A stretch of DNA of 5,640 nt. Origin: Acidobacteriota bacterium. GTDB taxonomy: Bacteria; Acidobacteriota; Terriglobia; 20CM-2-55-15. The stretch covers positions 1 to 5,640 of the forward strand of contig QHXA01000621.1 of the NCBI GenBank assembly GCA_003222755.1, read 5' to 3'. The first letter of the stretch is position 1; each line of letters begins with the position of its first letter. The notes below the pieces were generated by a model that ran no database searches, was not told the origin of the DNA, and saw only the letters and a program-made list of their open reading frames with translations. The position numbers and the translations under genes are program-made. Positions 1-5,104 of this stretch are shown here, in pieces.

Positions 1-498
1 CGGCGCTTCGCGAAACGTCTCTTTGATGCGCTCAAACTTCTTCTGCAGGATTTCCGGTACGCCGGGAAAGATATAAACGTTCTCGACTGCGACGACAGGA
101 AACCACATTCCTTTGCCGCCGACGAGCCGAGCGCCTTCCGGAATATCCGCCATTCGTAGATTGCCATCGATCAGTTCGCGCGAGTAGAAGTGACGGATGC
201 TCGCCTCGAGTTCCGGGTGCCGGTGCATCCTGCGGCCAAACGCATGGCTGATGCCCTCCATGGTCAAGTCATCATGCGTGGGGCCGACGCCACCTGTGGT
301 AAAAACATAATCGTAGGAAGTCGAAAAGGTACGCACTTCGTCGGCAATGAAGCGGAGTTCATCGGGAATGATGGAAATCTTTCGAACGTTGACCCCGAGG
401 TCCCGCAATTCGCGAATCAGGTACGGAGAGTTTTCGTCTTTCGTTTTGCCGGAAAGAATTTCATTGCCGATAACGATGATTCCCGCTGTTTTCGACAT
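1..498 (-). CDS. CinA/MoaB-like molybdopterin-binding-domain protein (C-terminus cut by window edge)
   Basis: The gene starts at the ATG complementary to 496-498 and stays open for 166 codons to the window edge, so the C-terminus is missing. Visible motifs are GNEILSG (residues 11-17), with D21 and N23 of the usual DtN segment, then TTGGVGPTHDDLT (67-79) and FPGVP (144-148). The TGGxGPTxDD loop is the signature of the MoCF/MoaB/Mog fold and of the CinA N-terminal domain (COG1058). Family members bind nucleotide or molybdopterin-like ligands. Full CinA (about 415 aa) carries a C-terminal amidohydrolase domain acting on NMN, while stand-alone versions of about 250 aa are often labelled competence/damage-inducible protein A. 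Which version this is lies outside the window, so no symbol is given; a stand-alone form is my guess. No clear Shine-Dalgarno sequence precedes the start. It is transcribed divergently from the M24 peptidase gene, 17 bases away. The family call is firm; the cellular role is not. Confidence 0.9.
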   Translation of the reverse strand, partial: MSKTAGIIVIGNEILSGKTKDENSPYLIRELRDLGVNVRKISIIPDELRFIADEVRTFSTSYDYVFTTGGVGPTHDDLTMEGISHAFGRRMHRHPELEASIRHFYSRELIDGNLRMADIPEGARLVGGKGMWFPVVAVENVYIFPGVPEILQKKFERIKETFREAP

Positions 499-515
499 TT
501 GTTGATCAATATAGC
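499..515. promoter_or_regulatory. 17-base divergent spacer with TTGATCAA palindrome and AT-rich -10-like motif
   Basis: Only 17 bases separate two divergent start codons. They contain the perfect palindrome TTGATCAA (502-509) and an overlapping AT core. Read on the minus strand, 513-508 is TATATT, a good -10 match that would place transcription start about 2-4 bases before the minus-strand ATG, giving a nearly leaderless message. On the plus strand the comparable motif TATAGC (510-515) abuts the ATG, which is too close to serve the 516 start. Neither gene has a Shine-Dalgarno sequence here. A TTGACA at minus 522-517 is too near TATATT to act as its -35. Any promoter for the plus gene must lie within the opposite coding region. 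The role is inferred. Confidence 0.35.
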
Positions 516-1658
516 ATGTCAAAATCCGCACCGCCCGACGCCCGGCTCATCTACAGCGCAAGCGAAATCGACGCGAACATGCTCTGGGCGACCCGGTTCT
601 TCGCGCCCGATCCATTCATCTTTCTCGAAAAGCGCGGCAAGCGGTATCTGGTGATGAACGATCTGGAACTCGATCGAGCGAAAAGCCAGGCGGCAGTCGA
701 TAAGGTGCTCGCTTATTCGCATTATCAGAAGCGATGGCAAAACGGCGGCATCCCATTTCCGACTACGGCGCAAATCCTCGTCGAGGTCTTTGCCGATTTG
801 CACATCAAGAGTCTGGAAGTCCCTTCCACATTTCCCGTTCATCTGGCGGATCAACTTCGAAAAATGAAAATCCGCGTCCGTCCAAAGCCCGATCCATTTT
901 GGCCGGACCGCGAATTGAAAACCAACGAAGAGATCCGCGCAATCAGCAATTCGCTTCGTGCGGCAGAGATTGGAATGGAAGCCGGGATTGATGCCGTGCG
1001 CCGCACCGAGATTCGCAAGGACGGTTATTTGTACCTGGACGGCGCGCGGCTCACATCGGAGATCCTCAAGCGCATCATCAACACTGCCATCATGGCTCAG
1101 GGCTACGTCCCGAGCCACACCATTGCCGCAGCAGGCGATCAATGCGTAGACCCGCACAATGCAGGCAGCGGCCCCATCCGTGCGAATACGTCCATCATCA
1201 TGGACATTTTTCCGCGCTCGCAGAAGACTGGCTATTTTGGCGACATCACTCGAACAATCGTTCGCGGCCGCGCTTCGGAGCGCCTAAAGCATGCCTATCA
1301 TTGCGTACTTAACGGACAGGACATCGGGTTCCGCCGAATCAAAGATGGCGCGAGCGCATATGACATCCATTGGGAGATCGTGAATTATTTCAACGGCGAA
1401 GGATTTCCAACAGGCGCCATGAATGGACGCATGCAGGGGTTCTTTCACGGAACGGGACACGGGCTCGGGCTCGACATCCATGAAGCACCGTCCTTCGGTC
1501 AACGGAGCAAAAACAAGTTGCGGGCCGGCAATGTGGTCACCGTCGAACCGGGTCTCTACTATCAAGGCTTGGGTGGAGTCCGTCTGGAAGACGTCGTGGT
1601 CGTGACGAAGACAGGCTGCCGAAATTTGGTCCAAATCCCTAAGTTCCTTGAAGTCTAA
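516..1658 (+). CDS. M24 family metallopeptidase (Xaa-Pro aminopeptidase/prolidase-like)
   Basis: A 380-residue cytoplasmic protein with no signal peptide. The N-terminal third (about 1-130) matches a creatinase-type N domain, and about 135-380 is the pita-bread catalytic domain. All five expected dimetal ligands of the family are visible: D230 (in IIMDIFP), D243 (GDITRT), H315 (HGTGHGLGLDIHE), E344 (TVEPGLYY) and E358 (GGVRLEDV). Supporting histidines H214, H311 and H322 are also present, so the enzyme should be active. M24B members remove N-terminal residues ahead of proline or split Xaa-Pro dipeptides; the exact substrate cannot be read from sequence. The ATG at 516 is preferred because the conserved stretch IYSASEIDANMLW begins at residue 12. 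The next Met (residue 22) would cut into it. There is no recognisable ribosome binding site. It is divergent from the CinA-like gene and lies 76 bases upstream of the MBL hydrolase on the same strand. A moderate residual doubt is aminopeptidase versus dipeptidase. Confidence 0.92.
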   Translation: MSKSAPPDARLIYSASEIDANMLWATRFFAPDPFIFLEKRGKRYLVMNDLELDRAKSQAAVDKVLAYSHYQKRWQNGGIPFPTTAQILVEVFADLHIKSLEVPSTFPVHLADQLRKMKIRVRPKPDPFWPDRELKTNEEIRAISNSLRAAEIGMEAGIDAVRRTEIRKDGYLYLDGARLTSEILKRIINTAIMAQGYVPSHTIAAAGDQCVDPHNAGSGPIRANTSIIMDIFPRSQKTGYFGDITRTIVRGRASERLKHAYHCVLNGQDIGFRRIKDGASAYDIHWEIVNYFNGEGFPTGAMNGRMQGFFHGTGHGLGLDIHEAPSFGQRSKNKLRAGNVVTVEPGLYYQGLGGVRLEDVVVVTKTGCRNLVQIPKFLEV

Positions 1659-1677
1659 TTTGGCAAATACTTATACT
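1648..1677 (+). promoter_or_regulatory. Candidate sigma-70-type promoter for MBL hydrolase-DnaJ unit
   Basis: TTGAAG (1648-1653) and TATACT (1672-1677) are separated by 18 bases, matching 4 of 6 and 5 of 6 consensus positions. The -35 lies in the last codons of the peptidase gene. Transcription would begin near 1684 and give a leader of about 50 bases holding a hairpin and a strong ribosome binding site. This would let the downstream pair be expressed independently of the peptidase. It is a pattern match only. Confidence 0.4.
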
Positions 1678-1692
1678 GCCGGTTCGCTGTAG

Positions 1693-1711
1693 CGGTGGTC
1701 ATAGACCGCCG
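1693..1711 (+). other. Leader hairpin upstream of MBL hydrolase ribosome binding site
   Basis: CGGTGGTC (1693-1700) pairs with GACCGCCG (1704-1711) through eight pairs, one of them a U-G wobble, around a three-base ATA loop. It ends six bases before the purine-rich ribosome binding site. No U tract follows, so it is not a good intrinsic terminator for the preceding gene. It could protect the 5' end of the message or affect access to the start, but no function is shown. Confidence 0.4.
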
Positions 1712-1716
1712 GATCC

Positions 1717-1729
1717 AAGAGGAGGAGGG
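1717..1729 (+). promoter_or_regulatory. Strong extended Shine-Dalgarno sequence of MBL hydrolase
   Basis: AAGAGGAGGAGGG precedes the ATG at 1735 and offers more than one overlapping GGAGG register. It is the strongest ribosome binding site in the window, comparable only to GAAGGAGG before the Spy-like gene, and it fixes the start of the MBL gene. Most other genes here have weak or no such sequence. Confidence 0.8.
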
Positions 1730-1734
1730 CCTAA

Positions 1735-2556
1735 ATGCGTGTGCGCTTTTGGGGAGTTCGCGGCTCTACCCCCACACCACAAAAGGAAAACATGGGGTAC
1801 GGCGGAAACACCTCATGTATTGAAATCCGCACCGACACGAACCAGATTCTGGTGTTCGACGGCGGTACGGGCATCCGTCTCCTCGGGGACGAGTTGCAAG
1901 AAGAATTTGCGGATAGGCCGATCAGTGCCCATATTTTTTTCAGTCACTTTCATTTGGACCATATTCAGGGCGTGCCGTTTTTCCGGCCGCTCTACAATCC
2001 GCGAAATCATTTCACCTTCTATTTTGCCGGGCGTCGCGACGCCAATCTCGTAATGGATGCACTTGCTGGAATGATGGCCACTCCTTATTTCCCCATCGAC
2101 ATGTCCAAGCTGCCGTGTTCGCGCGAGTACGTCGATCTGGTAGAAGGAACGTTCACCGTTGCCGACACACGCATTCTCGTTTTGCCTCTAAATCACCCGC
2201 AGGGGTGCGTCGGCTACCGCATCATGCAAAACGGCAAGGTCATTTCTTATTGCACGGACGTTGAGCACGGTGTTCATTGGAGCGACAGAAACATCGTCAC
2301 GCTGGCGAAAGACTCGGACTTGTTCATCGTCGATTCCCAGTACACACCGGAGGAACTGCCCGGCTATATCGGTTGGGGCCACAGCAGCTGGGAACAGGCG
2401 ATTCGCTCAGGCGTGGCAGCCGGAGTTAAACGCATCGCGCTCTATCACCATGACCCCTACCACGAGGATGCGGACCTCGAGAAAATTCTCAATGATGCCC
2501 GCAGGCTTCATCCGAACGTAGTCGTGGCCCGCGAAGGACTCGAAGTTACTCTGTAG
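1735..2556 (+). CDS. MBL-fold metallo-hydrolase (WGVRGS type)
   Basis: A 273-residue cytoplasmic protein of the metallo-beta-lactamase superfamily, COG1235/PhnP-like in style. It opens with RFWGVRGSTPTP (4-15) and YGGNTSC (22-28), the typical start of this subgroup, followed by FDGGTGIR (41-48). Metal ligands are visible: the HxHxDH motif as H71, H73, D75 and H76 in SHFHLDHIQG, then H154 (LNHPQG), D175 (CTDVEH) and a C-terminal histidine at H238 or H239 (ALYHHDP). H216 in GWGHSSW is a further conserved-looking histidine. These support an active dimetal hydrolase, most likely a phosphodiesterase, but the substrate is unknown. Related proteins are sometimes fused to or encoded beside signalling domains; none is fused here. 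The start follows a very strong ribosome binding site. The stop TAG (2554-2556) is immediately followed by an in-frame TAA, and the DnaJ gene begins 13 bases later, so the two are probably cotranscribed. Confidence 0.9.
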   Translation: MRVRFWGVRGSTPTPQKENMGYGGNTSCIEIRTDTNQILVFDGGTGIRLLGDELQEEFADRPISAHIFFSHFHLDHIQGVPFFRPLYNPRNHFTFYFAGRRDANLVMDALAGMMATPYFPIDMSKLPCSREYVDLVEGTFTVADTRILVLPLNHPQGCVGYRIMQNGKVISYCTDVEHGVHWSDRNIVTLAKDSDLFIVDSQYTPEELPGYIGWGHSSWEQAIRSGVAAGVKRIALYHHDPYHEDADLEKILNDARRLHPNVVVAREGLEVTL

Positions 2557-2569
2557 TAAACTCAGAAAC

Positions 2570-3529
2570 ATGCCCGTAAAGTTTCGCGATTACTACGAAA
2601 CACTTGGCGTCTCGCGCTCCGCTAAAGCCGACGAAATTAAGAAGGCGTACCGGAAGCTTGCCCGTAAATACCATCCGGATCTGAATCCCAACAACAAGCA
2701 ATCCGAAGAACGGTTCAAAGAAATTCAGGAAGCCTACGAGGTCCTCAGCGACCGCGAAAAGCGGAAGAAATATGACCAGCTTGGCGCGAATTGGAAGAAC
2801 GGCGCGGAATTCACGCCGCCGCCGGGTTGGGGTCCAGGCGGAGGCTTTCAGGGCACCATCAATATTGAAGACCTGTTTGGCCGCGGGGGCCAGCAGCGAA
2901 GCCCCTTCAGTGACTTCTTCGAAATGCTTTTTGGTGGAACTGGTGGCATGGGCGGAGGCCCGGCGAATGCCGGCGGGCGCACGAGGGCGGGCGCTCGAGG
3001 ATCGCGCGCAGCTGAATCGGAAACTGAACTGTCATTGCCGCTGGAAGATATGCATCGGGGCACGATGCGCCAGTTGACTGTGCGCATGGGCAACGCGGAA
3101 AGAACAATCGATATCAGGATCCCGCCCGGAGCGCGCGATGATAGCAGAATCCGCATTCCCGGCGCTGGTCCCAATGGTGGTGATCTGTATGTGCGCTTGC
3201 GCCAACAGCCGCATCCGCACTTTACGGTGAAAGGCGATGATACGGAAGTCGAAGTTCCAATCACGCCGTGGGAGGCCGCCCTGGGCGCTACGGCGGAAGT
3301 TCCTACTCTCGACGGACACGCTGAAATCCGTGTCCCGCCGGGAATTGGTTCGGGCCAGCGGTTGCGCCTCAGAGGTCAAGGTCTGAATATACGCGGCGGT
3401 GGACGCGGCGATCATTTCGTACGGCTGAAAATTGTCCTTCCGAAGGAACTTACAGAGACAGAAAGAAAGTTGTTCCAGGAGCTGTCGAAAGTTTCGAAGT
3501 TCAGGCCACGGAATGGATCAACCAGCTAA
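2570..3529 (+). CDS. cbpA: CbpA-type DnaJ/Hsp40 co-chaperone without zinc finger
   Basis: A 319-residue class II J-protein. The J domain occupies about 8-72 (DYYETLGVSRSA to KKYDQLG) with the HPD triad at 35-37 that stimulates the DnaK ATPase. A Gly/Phe/Pro-rich linker follows (about 80-147), including SDFFEMLFGG (114-123). Two beta-sandwich client-binding domains follow at about 151-225 and 227-292, ending in the usual LPKELTETERKLFQEL tail. There are no CxxCxGxG repeats; indeed the protein has no cysteine at all. This separates it from DnaJ proper and resembles E. coli CbpA (about 306 aa). The symbol rests on architecture, so a generic J-domain protein label is equally fair. It acts in the cytoplasm with DnaK; DNA binding as in CbpA is not shown. 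It starts 13 bases after the MBL gene with no clear Shine-Dalgarno sequence, suggesting translational coupling. Its 3' end overlaps convergent ygfZ by 12 bases. Confidence 0.93.
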   Translation: MPVKFRDYYETLGVSRSAKADEIKKAYRKLARKYHPDLNPNNKQSEERFKEIQEAYEVLSDREKRKKYDQLGANWKNGAEFTPPPGWGPGGGFQGTINIEDLFGRGGQQRSPFSDFFEMLFGGTGGMGGGPANAGGRTRAGARGSRAAESETELSLPLEDMHRGTMRQLTVRMGNAERTIDIRIPPGARDDSRIRIPGAGPNGGDLYVRLRQQPHPHFTVKGDDTEVEVPITPWEAALGATAEVPTLDGHAEIRVPPGIGSGQRLRLRGQGLNIRGGGRGDHFVRLKIVLPKELTETERKLFQELSKVSKFRPRNGSTS

Positions 3530-4465
3530 CTGTCTGAACGGCAAATCCACGATCGTCGCCGTTCCTGTTCCTAGTTCCACTTCCGTTCCTGGCGCATACG
3601 CCGACCGGCTGACGAAACCTAACGCGATCGGCTGGTTCAGCCCCGGAGAAAAGAGGGCGGTCGTAATGTATCCCACTTCCCTGCCGCCCTTTCGGATCGG
3701 ACTTTTCATCTCCGGCAGTTCCTTTCCGGATATTAGCAACCCAACAAACCGCCGATTAACGTGGCCAATATATTTCACCTTTGCGACGACTTCTTGTCCG
3801 ATATAGCAGCCTTTGTCGTAGCTGATTGCGCTCTCGCCCAATTCGGGCATTGTCGTGGTTTCGTCGATATCGACACCGTAAACCGGAATACCAGCCTCGG
3901 TACGCAATACGTCCCAAGTGCCATGGTCGATGGCAGTGACTCCATGATCCGCAAAGAATCGAAGCACAGTGTCCACCTCTCCACGCGGAACCCAAACCTC
4001 ATATCCCAGCTGTGAAGCCACGATCCGGGAGTCATCAACTTTTCGATGCGAGTACAGATCCTCAAGATTTACCGGCTGTCCGACCCAGGACGCGAGCGCA
4101 GCAGCGGCCTGGGGACCTAAAAGACCTAAGATGGAGTAATCGTTGGAAACGTCCGCCACTTGAACGTCTTCCATGATCAAAAGCTTGTCGAAAGCACTCG
4201 CAAGCTTGGGGATTGCCGCTCGTTCAACTGAAAGCCACAGGGCATCACTGTCTTTCAAGACGCGCATGTGTGCCACGATTTTGCCTTGCGGCGTGAGGTG
4301 GGCAGCGTAGCAGCCACGGCCGGCAGCGAGCTTCTCCACGTCATTTGTAATCATTCCCTGCAGCCAGGAGACACGGTCGCTTCCGGTCAGCTTTAGAACG
4401 CCAAAAGAATCGAGCTCTGTAATTGCCGCGCCCTCAGTCGCGGCCTTGTAATATTCCGCAAGCAT
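3518..4465 (-). CDS. ygfZ: YgfZ/GcvT-like folate-binding protein
   Basis: A 315-residue protein of the YgfZ branch of the GcvT-like fold, which supports maintenance of certain Fe-S enzymes and tRNA modification in a folate-dependent way. The decisive motif is KGCYIGQEVVAK (218-229) with the conserved cysteine C220. It is preceded by RTEAGIPVYGVDID (188-201), another family hallmark. The N-terminal part has FGVLKLTGSDRVSWLQGMITND (21-42) and LTPQGKI (57-63), the typical folate-binding frame. About 236-313 should form the C-terminal beta-barrel (VGYITTALFSP, IALGFV). Length is normal for the family. GcvT itself is less likely because the KGCYxGQE signature and short length point to YgfZ. The start at 4465 has a GAAGG (minus 4482-4478) 12 bases upstream, a rather long spacing. 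It is divergent from the Spy-like gene and ends inside the tail of the DnaJ gene. Confidence 0.92.
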   Translation of the reverse strand: MLAEYYKAATEGAAITELDSFGVLKLTGSDRVSWLQGMITNDVEKLAAGRGCYAAHLTPQGKIVAHMRVLKDSDALWLSVERAAIPKLASAFDKLLIMEDVQVADVSNDYSILGLLGPQAAAALASWVGQPVNLEDLYSHRKVDDSRIVASQLGYEVWVPRGEVDTVLRFFADHGVTAIDHGTWDVLRTEAGIPVYGVDIDETTTMPELGESAISYDKGCYIGQEVVAKVKYIGHVNRRFVGLLISGKELPEMKSPIRKGGREVGYITTALFSPGLNQPIALGFVSRSAYAPGTEVELGTGTATIVDLPFRQLAG

Positions 4466-4535
4466 TGCTGTCTTAAACCTTCATTGCATTCGAAAGTCTA
4501 TATAACTGCATTTTATAAGAAGGAGGCCGAAACAG
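4466..4535. promoter_or_regulatory. Divergent AT-rich promoter region between ygfZ and Spy-like gene
   Basis: This 70-base spacer must serve both genes. It contains two self-complementary AT motifs, TATATA (4499-4504) and TTATAA (4513-4518), which could act as -10 elements on either strand. For the plus gene TATAAC (4501-4506) is best placed, giving a leader of about 23 bases that includes GAAGGAGG (4519-4526) nine bases before the ATG. No good -35 is found at the right distance (ACCTTC at 4478-4483). The -10 choice is therefore tentative, while the ribosome binding site is clear. Confidence 0.45.
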
Positions 4536-4967
4536 ATGTTTCGTCGATTAATTATTGTTTCAAGTATTGCGGTCCTGCTCGCAGGGACAGCGGCGTTGGC
4601 TCAGGGTTTCCGCGGCAGACCGGGATTGCGCGACGGGTTAGGACAAGGTGCATTCGCAGGTGGAAGACTTGAACGCCTCAAACAAACATTGAACCTGACC
4701 GATGCTCAGGTGAATGGGATCCGCGCGCTCGAGGAGAACCGGCGCAAGGAAATGGAGTCGCTGCGACAGGAAATGCAGCCGAAAGGACAAGCCTTGCGTC
4801 AGCTCTTGCAGCAGCCGAATCCGAACCCCACAGATGTCGGCAATGCCACACTCGCCCTGAGAGAAACCCGCGAGAGAGTGCGCAACGTCAGTCAGCGCTT
4901 CATTTCTGGAGTTAAGGGACTGTTGACTCCGGATCAATTGCAGAAACTACCGAAGCGATTTCAATAA
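4536..4967 (+). CDS. Secreted Spy/CpxP-like LTxxQ-motif periplasmic protein
   Basis: A 143-residue protein with a signal peptide: basic MFRR, hydrophobic core LIIVSSIAVLLAGTAA, and a likely cut after ALA (20-22). The mature part is mostly helical and very rich in Arg, Gln and Glu. It has a first LTxxQ at 54-58 (LNLTDAQVNGI) and a second at 130-134 (LLTPDQLQKL). Paired LTxxQ motifs about 75 residues apart are the hallmark of the Spy/CpxP/heavy-metal-sensor group, which are small periplasmic chaperones or stress sensors. There is no histidine or obvious metal site in the mature protein, so a chaperone or structural role is likelier than metal binding. A Gly/Arg-rich stretch (24-46) precedes the helical part. 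The ribosome binding site is excellent (4519-4526). No partner sensor kinase is visible nearby. The last base of the stop codon is also the first base of the downstream inverted-repeat element. Confidence 0.8.
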   Translation: MFRRLIIVSSIAVLLAGTAALAQGFRGRPGLRDGLGQGAFAGGRLERLKQTLNLTDAQVNGIRALEENRRKEMESLRQEMQPKGQALRQLLQQPNPNPTDVGNATLALRETRERVRNVSQRFISGVKGLLTPDQLQKLPKRFQ

Positions 4968-5072
4968 ATTCGGGGTCAGACGTCTAAATCACCCAAATTC
5001 GCGCTCTCAACGCCGACCATCGCCGAATTCCACCACGCGAATTTGGGTGATTTAGACGTCTGACCCCGAATT
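4967..5072. repeat. 106-base nested palindromic element (REPIN-like or MITE-like)
   Basis: Two perfectly matching 37-base arms, 4967-5003 and 5036-5072, face each other across a 32-base spacer (5004-5035). Each arm is itself an imperfect palindrome centred on AGACGTCT (4978-4985 and 5054-5061), bounded by AATT and by GGGG/CACCC-type blocks. This two-level symmetry is how REPINs are built, from two REP sequences in opposite orientation mobilised by RAYT (TnpA-REP) transposases. A non-autonomous MITE is the alternative. The outermost AATT at both ends is self-complementary, so it may be a 4-base target duplication rather than part of the arms. The spacer holds CGCCGA twice, 10 bases apart (5011-5016, 5021-5026). 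No transposase is in the window. As RNA it would fold into one very long hairpin, but no U tract follows. Confidence 0.85.
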
Positions 5073-5104
5073 ACCAAAAACAGGTAAAATGGTTCGCTCT
5101 GCCA
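5073..5104 (+). promoter_or_regulatory. Short leader and possible -10 of EEP-family gene
   Basis: Thirty-two bases separate the repeat from the next start codon. TAAAAT (5085-5090) could be a -10 box; the matching -35 would have to come from the repeat's right arm, where CTGACC (5060-5065) lies 19 bases upstream, a weak match. There is no Shine-Dalgarno sequence before the ATG at 5105. Confidence 0.25.

Noticed and set aside
190..654. Plus-strand open frame of 154 codons
   Set aside because: It runs antisense through the CinA-like gene, whose conserved motifs are clear, and then out of frame into the M24 gene. The translation resembles no family.
519..1157. Long minus-strand open frame of 212 codons inside the M24 gene
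   Set aside because: It is a codon-bias shadow of a gene with all catalytic residues intact, and its translation shows no recognisable motif or start signals.
1263..1272. Perfect 10-base palindrome CGCGGCCGCG
   Set aside because: It lies within the conserved coding sequence of the M24 gene and is explained by GC-rich codons for Arg-Gly-Arg-Ala.
1660..1680. Sigma-54 type promoter suggested by TTGGCA before TACTGCC
   Set aside because: The GG and GC elements are about 16 bases apart instead of the required spacing of about 12 between starts, so the match fails.
2848..3415. Minus-strand open frames opposite the DnaJ gene
   Set aside because: They are antisense images of the Gly/Pro-rich region and client-binding domains, giving low-complexity Pro/Ser/Arg peptides.
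3561..3589. GTTCC repeated four times in 29 bases (3561, 3567, 3574, 3585)
   Set aside because: It encodes the alternating Gly/Thr/Glu/Val beta-strand near the C-terminus of YgfZ; the spacing is irregular and the repeat is likely coding coincidence.
4967..5072. Intrinsic terminator for the Spy-like gene
   Set aside because: The RNA hairpin would be strong, but the stem is far longer than a typical terminator and is followed by AATTACCAAAAA instead of a U tract. A repeat element explains it better.
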